From positions 1 through 8,431 of the forward strand of contig JBKEDH010000111.1 of assembly GCA_047975295.1 (NCBI GenBank): a DNA stretch of 8,431 bases. The letters run 5' to 3'. The notes beneath the pieces were generated by a model, which was not told the origin of the DNA, searched no databases, and saw only the letters and a list, made by a program, of their open reading frames with translations. Shown here in pieces: positions 1 through 8,254 of this stretch (position 1 is its first letter; each line of letters opens with the position of its first letter). The translations under genes were made by a program, and so were the position numbers. Source of the stretch: JBKEDH01 sp047975295 (GTDB lineage: Bacteria; Bacteroidota; Bacteroidia; Flavobacteriales; Flavobacteriaceae).

Positions 1-84
1 TAAAATTCCTTTTTCAGTTATAAAGTAGCCAATTAACCCGAAAATTAAGGATAATAAAATTATTGAAGCGATTAGACTAATCAT
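1..84 (-). CDS. Start of a small membrane protein of unknown function, cut off by the left window edge
   Basis: I do not recognise this gene. Twenty-eight codons are visible from an ATG at 84-82, and the frame is still open at base 1. The visible part is almost entirely one hydrophobic helix (about residues 2-22, rich in Ile, Leu and Gly) followed by a polar ITEKG stretch, so it is a membrane anchor or the first transmembrane segment. The ATG has an AAGG about 7 bases upstream, a fair Shine-Dalgarno match for this genome. The same frame is also open upstream to base 252 without ATG, GTG or TTG. Its last 20 codons before the ATG are strongly basic (KISKKIWKNPKKGKI), as expected for the cytoplasmic side of an N-in helix. 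The true protein may therefore start further upstream, with a break near 225-235. It is co-directional with the unknown genes at 347-2151. Confidence 0.45.
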   Translation of the reverse strand, partial: MISLIASIILLSLIFGLIGYFITEKGIL

Positions 85-221
85 AATTTTACCTTTTTTC
101 GGATTTTTCCAAATCTTTTTGGAAATCTTATTTTGGGTTTTAGTTATATCTTGAAGTGAGGAAAAACTAATTCCTAATCTTATAAAAACCAGTACGGAAT
201 CAGGACAAAATGATTGAAAAA

Positions 222-290
222 TTAAGATTTTTTCTCTGTACTTGTCTGTCCATTAATGCTCTTGGTCTTTTGCTTTTTTCTTTTTCCCAT
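222..290 (-). other. Short basic reading frame, possibly the detached N-terminus of the left-edge membrane protein
   Basis: A 22-codon frame starts with ATG at 290-288 and ends at TAA 224-222. It encodes a very basic peptide (MGKRKKQKTKSINGQ...). Near its end it crosses a run of six A residues (233-228). One extra base there would lead straight into the open frame that continues to the hydrophobic helix at 84-1, giving a basic N-terminus of about 70 residues before the membrane segment. The peptide looks more like coding than random sequence, but it is too short to prove. It may be a pseudogene fragment, a true short ORF or chance. The rest of the 262-base gap (85-346) shows nothing else I can support. 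Confidence 0.2.
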
Positions 291-346
291 TTGTTTGTCT
301 TTAATGAGCCAAATTTTTATGCGTTAAATCAATGTTTAAAACTTGG

Positions 347-982
347 TTACAGGGTTATTGCCGAAGAATAAGCTAATAACATTTTTATAATGTTCAATTG
401 CGTTTTTAAATCCAGTTTTGTGGTTTCTTCTTGGGTTTTTGTTAGGTTTAAAGCAATTAAAATTTCCGATTCCAGAGGTGTTTCAAATTTTTTTGCTTTA
501 ATATAATTCTTCAACGTTTCGGAAAATTGGGAGTTTGTTTTTTCAAAATCTTCAATTTTAATATCGTTTTTAAAGTATCTTATTAAATGAAGGTTAGCAT
601 AAGTTTCGGCAAGAGAATTAAAAATTATGGTTTCATTCTCGTTAAAATTATAGGTTTTGGATAAATCACCAAAATCGGGTTTCCCTATAATTTGGTTTAA
701 TGAATTTAAACTATATTCTTTGAAAAATTGGTTTATAACAGCATTGTGATTTTCAGCTTCATCTTTTATTTTACCCATCCTATTTTTAATAATCTTTAGG
801 GTTTTATAAAAATCAGGAAATTGTTTCTTGTAAAATGTGTTACTGTTTCTTAATCCTTTTATATCGCTGTATACAAAAGACTTATATCCAAATTCAGCAT
901 CAGTGTCTGTTTTTATTTTTTCTGTGTATGTAGGCACTGTAGCTTTATTAACAACATAAAGCGTTAACATGTTGCTAACCAA
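347..982 (-). CDS. Protein of unknown function without a convincing start; probably the 3' part of a frameshifted gene
   Basis: I do not recognise the family. The frame gives 211 residues from a TTG at 982-980, or 207 from the ATG at 970-968. Neither start has a purine-rich site before it, and the sequence has no signal peptide or membrane segment. The protein is Lys/Glu/Asn-rich and looks mostly helical, with one notable stretch around residues 120-140 (NENETIIFNSLAETYANLHL). The frame remains open for 43 codons upstream of the TTG, to base 1111, with no ATG, GTG or TTG. It thus crosses the 59-base gap and overlaps the last 70 bases of the gene at 1042-2151. The upstream translation reads like real protein (IPEELHYTK..., GEINNVTPSNSYNN). 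I infer that it was, or is, the C-terminal third of that exported protein, separated by a one-base shift. The alternative is a separate downstream gene with a weak start. Confidence 0.6.
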   Translation of the reverse strand: MVSNMLTLYVVNKATVPTYTEKIKTDTDAEFGYKSFVYSDIKGLRNSNTFYKKQFPDFYKTLKIIKNRMGKIKDEAENHNAVINQFFKEYSLNSLNQIIGKPDFGDLSKTYNFNENETIIFNSLAETYANLHLIRYFKNDIKIEDFEKTNSQFSETLKNYIKAKKFETPLESEILIALNLTKTQEETTKLDLKTQLNIIKMLLAYSSAITL

Positions 983-1041
983 ATGATTGTTGTAACTATT
1001 GGATGGTGTAACATTGTTTATTTCACCCTTTTCTTTGGATA

Positions 1042-2151
1042 TTATTGTTTTGGTGTAATGTAATTCTTCGGGAATAGAATAGTTTTGTACTCGATGGTGG
1101 TAGATTCGTTTTTATTGCGTTTCTCTTCTATCAAGTCTGTTACTTTTTTTAAAATATTTTTATTGTCTTCGAAGTCTCGTAATTTTTGTATCGTTTGAAT
1201 TGCATCATCGTAATTCTTATCAAAAAATCGACTTAAAGATATGTTTTCCAGTGTAGCAGTATATAATTTTTTCTGCTTTTTGTCATTAGAATCTATTTGA
1301 AGTAAAAGGGCTTCTAATTTAGTTATATTACTATCTAAATCTATTAAATTATTAGTGTTAATACTATTTGTTATGGCTTCAACTACGGCATTATATTCAT
1401 TTTGCATCGATTCATTTTCTTTCCATTTTTTTATGCTGTAGAAATAATACGGGTTAGACTTTATTGTGTTTCGAAATAAAGAAAGTACAATGTTGTTAGC
1501 TTTTGCAAATAGTTTATGTATCTGTACATCGTTAACCTTATTTAAATGTTCTTTTCCAACAATCCAACCATCTTTTTCATCGGATTTTACATAACTATTT
1601 ATTTGGGAATCCGATAACCCTTTTATTGCATAAACGGTATTTGCATAATCGCTTCCTCTTAGTTTTATATCCCAGTTATAATTGCTAACGTGGTCTATTC
1701 CGGAAAATTTTAGGTTAGAAGTGCTGCTTTTTAAAGTAACAGGAGATAAATACATTAGCCCCTTATCTCTATCGCTAACATATAAAATACCTTCAAATTC
1801 CGAAATTATATACAAATCTTTTGTTTTAATTTTTGTTTTGGAATCTGTTTTTTCGTAAACAAAGGTTTTGTAGGGTTTATCGACAATTTCCAACTCAACA
1901 ATATAATCTGGGTAAGAACGATTTTCTTTAATTAAATCCACATCCGAAACGATTGAAACAACACCGTACTGATTGGCTGGAATGATATTGCTTTTAGAAA
2001 AAACATTAAAGGCAAAGCCTTTTTCGGAATCTAAATTAATTAATTTAGCTGGAATGGTATCATTCACATAAATTGCTGTTTTACTTTCCACTCTCTGGGC
2101 TAATGCTCCAACTGTACATAGAAAAAATACAGATAAAAATACTATTTTCAT
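1042..2151 (-). CDS. Exported protein of unknown function with a helical, TPR-like C-terminal half; probably truncated by a frameshift
   Basis: The frame encodes 369 residues from an ATG at 2151-2149. It opens with a clear type I signal peptide: MK, a hydrophobic core at about residues 3-15, then an A-x-A site (A16-L17-A18) before Q19, the common 'ALAQ' ending of Bacteroidota secreted proteins. The protein therefore probably acts in the periplasm or at the cell surface. Residues about 25-200 look beta-rich, with many short V/I/Y stretches. Residues about 205-355 are helical. The segment at about 305-340 (LSRFFDKNYDDAIQTIQKL) resembles a TPR helix pair, but I cannot assign it to a named family. 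A Bacteroidota promoter lies 23 bases upstream, so the gene is probably transcribed independently of gltBD. The C-terminus ends abruptly (NYITPKQ), while the next frame down is open through the same region, so the natural protein may be near 600 residues. Confidence 0.75.
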   Translation of the reverse strand: MKIVFLSVFFLCTVGALAQRVESKTAIYVNDTIPAKLINLDSEKGFAFNVFSKSNIIPANQYGVVSIVSDVDLIKENRSYPDYIVELEIVDKPYKTFVYEKTDSKTKIKTKDLYIISEFEGILYVSDRDKGLMYLSPVTLKSSTSNLKFSGIDHVSNYNWDIKLRGSDYANTVYAIKGLSDSQINSYVKSDEKDGWIVGKEHLNKVNDVQIHKLFAKANNIVLSLFRNTIKSNPYYFYSIKKWKENESMQNEYNAVVEAITNSINTNNLIDLDSNITKLEALLLQIDSNDKKQKKLYTATLENISLSRFFDKNYDDAIQTIQKLRDFEDNKNILKKVTDLIEEKRNKNESTTIEYKTILFPKNYITPKQ

Positions 2152-2173
2152 TTTTTGTAAGAATTAACAAAAA

Positions 2174-2206
2174 CAAATATAAAACAAATTGCATTTATTT
2201 TTTCAA
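2174..2206 (-). promoter_or_regulatory. Bacteroidota-type promoter for the exported-protein gene
   Basis: On the minus strand, TATATTTG (2181-2174) matches the flavobacterial -7 consensus TAnnTTTG exactly. A TTG at 2206-2204 lies 22 bases upstream, within the spacing I recall for the -33 element in Flavobacterium. Transcription would begin near 2167, leaving a leader of about 16 bases before the ATG at 2151. The -33 element touches the end of the stem-loop at 2206-2237. No start site has been mapped; this is a consensus match in AT-rich DNA, strengthened by its position. Confidence 0.5.
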
Positions 2207-2237
2207 TTGGATAAAAACATCTGGTTTTTATTTCAAT
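2206..2237 (-). terminator. AT-rich stem-loop after gltD, candidate transcription terminator
   Basis: A perfect 8-bp inverted repeat (ATAAAAAC at 2211-2218, GTTTTTAT at 2224-2231) encloses a 5-base loop (2219-2223). A further ATTG/CAAT pair (2206-2209 with 2234-2237) extends it after a small internal bulge. It sits 35-66 bases past the gltD stop, where the gltBD message should end. The stem is poor in GC, and no U-run follows directly on the minus strand, so it is not a classical intrinsic terminator. It could instead be a 3' stabilising hairpin, an operator for the adjacent promoter, or chance in AT-rich sequence. Confidence 0.35.
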
Positions 2238-2271
2238 CAATAAAAAGAGAATGAATATAATAACATATTAG

Positions 2272-3735
2272 TTATACCGCAACCAAATCACCTTTCATGT
2301 TTTTAGTCGGTAGATTCGATTTCCCCATTAGGTAAATATCCACTTGTCTGGCAGCTTCACGACCTTCCGAAATGGCCCACACAATCAACGATTGTCCACG
2401 GCGCATATCGCCAGCTGTAAATATGTTAGGTACGTTGGTTTGGTATTTTCCGTATTGGGCTTTGTAATTGGTTCTGGCATCGGTTTCTATACCTAATTGT
2501 TCGGCCAATGTTTTTTCGGGCCCTACAAAGCCTAAAGCCAATAGGGCTAAATTGCAAGGCCATATTTTTTCACTACCTTCAACTTCTATAAGTTGAGGGC
2601 GTTCGCCCGGAACCATTTTCCATTCAACATCAACCGTTTTTAATGCGGTTAACTTTCCGTTGGTATCGGTAATAAATTCTTTAGTGTTTATAAGCCAGTT
2701 TCTGTCGGCACCTTCTTTGTGCGAAGTAGATGTTTTTAGTTGTAGTGGCCAAAATGGCCATGGTGTTGTTGGCGAACGGTGAGCCGGTGGCTTAGGCATA
2801 ATTTCGAAATTGGTAACCGATTTTGCGCCATGGCGGTTGGAGGTTCCAATGCAGTCAGACCCGGTATCGCCACCACCAATAACAATAACATGTTTGTCGG
2901 TTGCCATAACTTGATCCTTGACTTCTTTACCAAATAAAACTTTGGTTTGCTGTGTTAAAAAGTCCATGGCCTGCACTACACCATCGGCATTGATACCGGC
3001 AATAGGTAAACTACGCCTTACAGTAGCACCGCCACAGAGTACAACAGCATCGAATTGCTTTAACTTTTCCGTATCGTAGTTAACACCTACATTTACATTG
3101 GTTTTAAACGTAATGCCTTCAGCTTTTAAAATTGCTACACGACGGTCTATAATACTCTTTTCCAGCTTAAAATTTGGAATGCCGTAACGTAATAGTCCAC
3201 CAATTTCATCGTCACGCTCAAAAACGGTAACTGCATGCCCGGCTCTGTTTAACTGTTGTGCAGCAGCTAATCCGGCAGGGCCCGAACCTACTACAGCTAC
3301 TGTTTTTTCGGTTCTTGTTTTTGGTGGTTGTGGTTTAATCCAGCCTTCTTTAAAGGCACGTTCTACAATTTGTTTTTCTATGTTTTCTATTGAAATGGGA
3401 TCGTCGATAATGCCCAATACACACGACTTTTCACATGGGGCAGGACAAAGACGTCCTGTAAACTCCGGAAAATTATTGGTGGAATGTAATAGCCAAGAAG
3501 CCTTTTGCCATTCGCCTTGGTGTATCATGTGGTTAAAATCGGGGATTAAATTACCTAAAGGGCAACCACTATGGCAAAACGGAATACCGCAGTCCATACA
3601 GCGAGATCCCTGTTTGGTCATGTCCGCTTCGTTTAAAGGCACCGTAAATTCATTATAATGTTTTACACGGTCGTTTACGGGCGTGTAACTTTCATCCTGT
3701 CTTTCAAATTCTTTAAATCCTGTTATTTTTCCCAT
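2272..3735 (-). CDS. gltD: Glutamate synthase, small (beta) subunit
   Basis: This 487-residue protein, normal length for the family, is the electron-input subunit of bacterial GOGAT in the cytoplasm. It oxidises NAD(P)H through FAD and passes electrons via iron-sulphur clusters to the FMN of GltB. The N-terminal Fer4_20-type domain carries the conserved cysteines C46, C49, C54 and C58 (CMDCGIPFCHSGCPLG) and C97, C101 and C105, which serve two 4Fe-4S clusters. The FAD-binding Rossmann motif GSGPAG is at 150-155, and the second, NAD(P)H-binding glycine motif GGGDTG is at 287-292. The C-terminal FAD signature TAGDMRRGQSLIVWAISEGR is at about 440-459. The start ATG (3735-3733) lies 4 bases after the gltB stop, so translation is probably coupled, and no strong Shine-Dalgarno site is needed or seen. 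I cannot decide NADH versus NADPH by eye. Related subunit-like proteins exist, but the adjacent gltB settles the identity. Confidence 0.97.
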   Translation of the reverse strand: MGKITGFKEFERQDESYTPVNDRVKHYNEFTVPLNEADMTKQGSRCMDCGIPFCHSGCPLGNLIPDFNHMIHQGEWQKASWLLHSTNNFPEFTGRLCPAPCEKSCVLGIIDDPISIENIEKQIVERAFKEGWIKPQPPKTRTEKTVAVVGSGPAGLAAAQQLNRAGHAVTVFERDDEIGGLLRYGIPNFKLEKSIIDRRVAILKAEGITFKTNVNVGVNYDTEKLKQFDAVVLCGGATVRRSLPIAGINADGVVQAMDFLTQQTKVLFGKEVKDQVMATDKHVIVIGGGDTGSDCIGTSNRHGAKSVTNFEIMPKPPAHRSPTTPWPFWPLQLKTSTSHKEGADRNWLINTKEFITDTNGKLTALKTVDVEWKMVPGERPQLIEVEGSEKIWPCNLALLALGFVGPEKTLAEQLGIETDARTNYKAQYGKYQTNVPNIFTAGDMRRGQSLIVWAISEGREAARQVDIYLMGKSNLPTKNMKGDLVAV

Positions 3736-3739
3736 AGCG

Positions 3740-6700
3740 TTATACTGTTTCTAATTCTTCAACCATTTGTTCTTCTGTTTCCAAGCGCTTAAGTGCCCGC
3801 TTGTACTCGATAGGCATTACTTTTACAAAGTTGCCCAATGTGTTCTCCCAATCAGCCAATAGCGCTTTGGCACGTGCACTATCGGTATAGTTGGCATGAT
3901 TTTTTACCAATGTATTTAAATCGGATTTATCGGTATCCGAAAGGGTTTCAAATGCAATGGTTTCGGTATTGCACAATCCATTAACAAATGTATTGTCCGG
4001 GTCGTAAACATAAGCGATACCTCCACTCATTCCTGCTGCAAAGTTTCGGCCTGTTTTACCAAGAACAACAACTTTACCTCCGGTCATATACTCGCAGCAA
4101 TGGTCGCCAACACCCTCAACTACTGCGGTTGCTCCAGAGTTTCTTACGGCAAAACGTTCGCCGGCAATACCGTTTATATAGGCTTGCCCTTGAACGGCAC
4201 CAAAAAGGCAAACATTACCAACAATGATATTTTTTTCGGCAATAAAATCGGATTTTGCAGGTTTTTTTACAATCAATTTGGCTCCGGAAAGTCCTTTGCC
4301 CAGATAATCGTTGGTATTCCCTTCTAAAGTGAAGGTTAGCCCGTGGGCACCAAAAGCTCCTAAACTTTGTCCTGCCGAACCTGAAAAGTTAATGTTGACA
4401 GTATCTTCGGGTAAGCCAAGATGACCGTAAATTTTGGATATTTCGTTACTTACAATGGCACCAACGGTTCTGTCGGTATTGTGTATAGGGTATTCAAGAT
4501 ATGTTTTTTCTTTGCGATATAAAGCCCTATGCGCATCTTTTAGTATGGTAAAATCCAGTACATTATCAAGGTTGTGATCTTGTATTTCGGTGTTTCGTAC
4601 CTTCATTGTGCCATACGCTTCGGGTGTATGCAGAATAGCCGATAAATCCAAGCCTTTGGCTTTGTAATGTTTTATGGCTTTGTTGGCATTTATTTTATGG
4701 GTCTGGCCTACCATTTCGGCCAATGTCCTAAATCCAAGCTGTGCCATAATATTCCGTAATTCTTCAGCAACATAGTAGAAAAAATTAATAACGTGTTCTG
4801 GTGTGCCTTTAAAGTTTTTGCGCAGTTGTTTGTCTTGAGTAGCAATACCTACGGGGCAAGTGTTTAAATGGCATTTACGCATCATGATACAACCGGAGGC
4901 AACAAGTGGGGCAGTTGCAAACCCAAACTCTTCGGCACCCAACAAAGCGGCTATGGCAACATCGCGACCGGTTTTTAGTTGGCCATCGCACTCTACCACA
5001 ATGCGACTACGCAAATTGTTGAGCACTAAAGTTTGCTGAGCCTCGGCTAAGCCAAGTTCCCATGGCAGGCCAGCGTGCTTTAAGGATGTTAAGGGAGAAG
5101 CTCCTGTGCCACCATCGTAACCCGAAATTAAAACCACATCGGCTTTGGCTTTGGCTACACCTGCGGCAATGGTGCCTACACCAACTTCGGAAACGAGTTT
5201 AACGTTAATACGTGCTTCACGATTAGCATTTTTTAAATCGTAAATTAATTGTGCCAAATCTTCGATGGAATAAATATCGTGATGAGGCGGTGGCGAAATC
5301 AATCCTACAAAAGGAGTGGAGTTACGTGCAGCAGCAATCCAAGGCAAAACTTTTTCGCCGGGAAGTTGGCCACCTTCACCAGGTTTAGCGCCCTGGGCCA
5401 TTTTTATTTGGATTTCCTTGGCATTGGTTAAGTAATGCGAGGTTACACCAAATCGGCCGGAAGCCACTTGTTTAATGGCCGAATTTCGATTGTCTCCATT
5501 AAGATCGGGATGAAAACGCCGTCTGTCTTCGCCACCTTCGCCCGAATTGGATTTACCACCAATGCGGTTCATGGCAATGGCTAAATTTTCGTGTGCTTCA
5601 CGGGAAATGGAACCGTACGACATGGCACCCGTTTTAAAACGTTTTACGATTTCGGTCCAAGGTTCTACTTCTTCAATGGGAATAGGATCTAAGTTATTAA
5701 ATTCGAACAGCCCCCGAATAGTCATTAAATTCTCGGCCTGTTCGTTAATGGTCTGCGAATAAACATCGTAACTTTTTTGGTCGCTTAAACGAACGGCCTG
5801 TTGCAGTTTGGCTACAGTTGTGGGGTTAAACATATGGCGTTCGCCATTGCGTCGCCAGCGGTAATCGCCACCAATATTTAAGCCTAAAGTTCTGTCCACT
5901 TTGTTGTCGGGATAGGCTTGTTTATAGCGTTCGTTAATTTCTTTTTCTATTTCGTAAAGACCTATACCTTCTATTCTTGAAGCGGTATAAGGGAAATATT
6001 TTTCAACAAAAGGGGAATTAAACCCGACAATTTCGAAAATTTGCGAACCTCGATACGAATGTAGGGTCGATATTCCTATTTTGTTCATTATTTTAAGCAG
6101 TCCCTTACCAATGGCCTTATTGAAATTTTCCACGGCTTTATCTTCATCCATATTTTGAATAAAGCCTTCTTTTACTTGCATTCTAATAATTTCGTTTACC
6201 ATGTAAGGGTTGATGGCACTTGCGCCATAACCAAATAAGGTTGCAAAATGATGGGGCTCGCGTGGTTCGGCCGATTCGATAATAATATCGAAATACGAAC
6301 GTTTGCGCAAACGGTTCATTTGATGGTTTACATACGAACATGCCAACAGTGCAGGAATGGGTGCAAGTTCTTGGTTTACACCACGATCGGATAAAATAAT
6401 GATATTGGTTTTACGATCTAGAGCTTTTGTAACTTGGTCGATAATATCTTCCAAAGCGTTTTCCAGACCGTTTAAGCCCTGTGTTTTTGGGTACAGTATT
6501 TGTATGGTCTCTGCCTTAAAGCTGTCGATAGAAACGGTTCTTATTTTTTCCAGATCGGCATTTGAAATTACCGGATTTTGGATTCGTAATTTTCGGCATT
6601 GACGCTCGGTTATGCTGAATATATTTCGGTCTTTACCTAGGTTTAAACTAATATCGGTTACAATTTCTTCACGGATACCATCCAATGGCGGGTTGGTAAC

Positions 6701-8254
6701 TTGTGCGAACAATTGTTTAAAGTAGTTGGAGATAAGCTGTGGCCTGTCCGACAATACGGCCAATGGAGTATCGGTTCCCATGGAACCAAGGGCTTCTTTT
6801 CCGTTTAGGGCCATGGGCGTGATAACATCCTGAATATCTTCGAACGTATAGTTAAACAGGCGCTGTCGGGTTTTAATGTCTATGGTTTCAATAGGACAGG
6901 TGTCGTTGGTGTAAGGGACATCCTTTAAATGTAGTCTTGTTTTGTCCAGCCATGTTTTGTAAGGACGTTCGGAAACTATTTTGTTTTTAATTTCCTCGTC
7001 ACTAACAATACGGCCTTCGTTCATATCGACCAAAAACATCTTTCCGGGTTCTAAACGGCCGTGTTCCTTAATATCTTCTGGAGCAATATCGACTACGCCA
7101 ACTTCCGAAGACATAATTAATTTGCCGCTTTTAGTAACGGTGTATCGCGAAGGGCGAAGTCCATTTCTATCCAACAAGGCACCAATATAGTCGCCATCGG
7201 TAAACGGTACCGATGCGGGGCCGTCCCAAGGCTCCATTATACAGGCGTTGTATTCGTAAAATGCCTTTTTATCGTCGCTCATGGTTTTGTGTTTTTCCCA
7301 TGCTTCGGGAATCATCATCATCATAATTTCGGGAAGCGAGCGGTCGGTATGGGTTAAAAGTTCTACGACCATATCCAACGAAGCCGAATCAGATTTTCCG
7401 GGCAAGATAATGGGGAACAGTTTTTCTATTTGAGAGCCAAACACATCACTTTTCATAATCTCTTCACGTACCCGCATACGGCTTACATTACCCCTAAGCG
7501 TGTTTATTTCGCCATTTTGACAAATAAAACGGAAAGGTTGTGCCAGTTCCCATGTGGGCATGGTATTGGTGGAAAAACGTTGGTGCACCAAGGCTAAACG
7601 GGTTACCAGATCCTCTTGTTGCAAATCGGTATAGTAAGGACCTATATCTTCTGGCATGATAATGCCTTTATATATTAAAGTGGTGGTGGATAGGCTTGGC
7701 ACATAAAAATAATGGCTTTCGGAAATTTTGGATTTCCTAATGGTATGTTCGGTAATTTTTCGGGCTGCATACAGTTTTGCCTTAAAGGTGGCTTCGGTTA
7801 TAGCTTCGGTTTTGCCCACGAATAATTGTTCTATATTGGGTTCGGAAGCTAAGGCAATTTCACCCAGTTGTGACGAATTGACCGGAACATGCCGCCAACC
7901 AAGGACCGATAAGCCCTGTTTTGTTATTTCATCTTCAAAAACAGATTTGCAAAAATGATGTTGGTTTTTGTTTTTTGGCAAAAACACCATACCAACAGCA
8001 TACTCTCTAATTTCCGGAATATCGAATTTGCAAACACGCTTAAAATAATTATGGGGGATGTCTATTAATAATCCTGCACCATCACCGGTTTTTCCATCGG
8101 CACTAACACCGCCACGATGTTCCAGTTTTACAAGAATTTCGAGTGCATCATGTATAATTTGATTGGTTTTTTCGCCTTTAAGATTACAAATAAAACCAGC
8201 ACCACAATTTTCGTGTTCAAACTCCGGTAAATACATTCCTTGTTTCTTCAGCAT
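3740..8254 (-). CDS. gltB: Glutamate synthase, large (alpha) subunit
   Basis: This subunit makes two glutamates from glutamine and 2-oxoglutarate, using electrons from GltD. I place the start at ATG 8254 (1504 residues). An in-frame TTG at 8263 would add three residues (1507), but the family usually begins close to this MLKKQG. Cys17 (EHENCGAGF) is the class II amidotransferase nucleophile, so about 16 residues should be removed as a propeptide. The amidotransferase domain covers about 17-430, with NGEINTLRGN at 247-256. A central ammonia-channel domain follows at about 460-740, then the FMN barrel at about 780-1190 with SNSGEGGED at 902-910 and GYDGGTG at 1045-1051. Cysteines 1122, 1128 and 1133 (C-x5-C-x4-C) hold the 3Fe-4S cluster. 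The C-terminal GXGXG beta-helix domain is at about 1230-1430 (NFAAGMSGG from 1404). Length and motifs are all normal, with no break. It is the first gene of the gltBD operon. Confidence 0.98.
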   Translation of the reverse strand: MLKKQGMYLPEFEHENCGAGFICNLKGEKTNQIIHDALEILVKLEHRGGVSADGKTGDGAGLLIDIPHNYFKRVCKFDIPEIREYAVGMVFLPKNKNQHHFCKSVFEDEITKQGLSVLGWRHVPVNSSQLGEIALASEPNIEQLFVGKTEAITEATFKAKLYAARKITEHTIRKSKISESHYFYVPSLSTTTLIYKGIIMPEDIGPYYTDLQQEDLVTRLALVHQRFSTNTMPTWELAQPFRFICQNGEINTLRGNVSRMRVREEIMKSDVFGSQIEKLFPIILPGKSDSASLDMVVELLTHTDRSLPEIMMMMIPEAWEKHKTMSDDKKAFYEYNACIMEPWDGPASVPFTDGDYIGALLDRNGLRPSRYTVTKSGKLIMSSEVGVVDIAPEDIKEHGRLEPGKMFLVDMNEGRIVSDEEIKNKIVSERPYKTWLDKTRLHLKDVPYTNDTCPIETIDIKTRQRLFNYTFEDIQDVITPMALNGKEALGSMGTDTPLAVLSDRPQLISNYFKQLFAQVTNPPLDGIREEIVTDISLNLGKDRNIFSITERQCRKLRIQNPVISNADLEKIRTVSIDSFKAETIQILYPKTQGLNGLENALEDIIDQVTKALDRKTNIIILSDRGVNQELAPIPALLACSYVNHQMNRLRKRSYFDIIIESAEPREPHHFATLFGYGASAINPYMVNEIIRMQVKEGFIQNMDEDKAVENFNKAIGKGLLKIMNKIGISTLHSYRGSQIFEIVGFNSPFVEKYFPYTASRIEGIGLYEIEKEINERYKQAYPDNKVDRTLGLNIGGDYRWRRNGERHMFNPTTVAKLQQAVRLSDQKSYDVYSQTINEQAENLMTIRGLFEFNNLDPIPIEEVEPWTEIVKRFKTGAMSYGSISREAHENLAIAMNRIGGKSNSGEGGEDRRRFHPDLNGDNRNSAIKQVASGRFGVTSHYLTNAKEIQIKMAQGAKPGEGGQLPGEKVLPWIAAARNSTPFVGLISPPPHHDIYSIEDLAQLIYDLKNANREARINVKLVSEVGVGTIAAGVAKAKADVVLISGYDGGTGASPLTSLKHAGLPWELGLAEAQQTLVLNNLRSRIVVECDGQLKTGRDVAIAALLGAEEFGFATAPLVASGCIMMRKCHLNTCPVGIATQDKQLRKNFKGTPEHVINFFYYVAEELRNIMAQLGFRTLAEMVGQTHKINANKAIKHYKAKGLDLSAILHTPEAYGTMKVRNTEIQDHNLDNVLDFTILKDAHRALYRKEKTYLEYPIHNTDRTVGAIVSNEISKIYGHLGLPEDTVNINFSGSAGQSLGAFGAHGLTFTLEGNTNDYLGKGLSGAKLIVKKPAKSDFIAEKNIIVGNVCLFGAVQGQAYINGIAGERFAVRNSGATAVVEGVGDHCCEYMTGGKVVVLGKTGRNFAAGMSGGIAYVYDPDNTFVNGLCNTETIAFETLSDTDKSDLNTLVKNHANYTDSARAKALLADWENTLGNFVKVMPIEYKRALKRLETEEQMVEELETV

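Noticed and set aside
309..346. An imperfect inverted repeat (CCAAGTTTT with AAAATTTGG) after the frame at 347, as a terminator.
   Set aside because: The stem is mismatched, has a loop of about 19 bases and no U-run, and is all AT outside two GC pairs at each end.
210..371. A plus-strand 53-codon frame (ATG at 210) with a hydrophobic, Phe/Leu-rich product.
   Set aside because: It overlaps the 3' end of the minus-strand gene at 347. The Phe/Leu richness follows from T-rich DNA, and no ribosome site or family resemblance supports it.
1042..1111. A programmed -1 frameshift site joining the two unknown frames.
   Set aside because: No X-XXY-YYZ heptamer occurs in the overlap in the right phase. 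Only a weak A-AAA-C lies just before the stop, with no evident downstream stem, so a mutation is the simpler explanation.
2110..2151. A lipoprotein signal (Cys12) in the exported protein.
   Set aside because: The residues before Cys12 are Phe-Phe-Leu, which do not fit a lipobox, while the A-x-A site at 16-18 fits signal peptidase I.
2736..8000. Several plus-strand frames of 60-92 codons, and one extra minus-strand frame at 2736-2933, inside gltD and gltB.
   Set aside because: They lie wholly within two strongly conserved genes, have unprotein-like products, and are what shadow frames of long coding genes look like.
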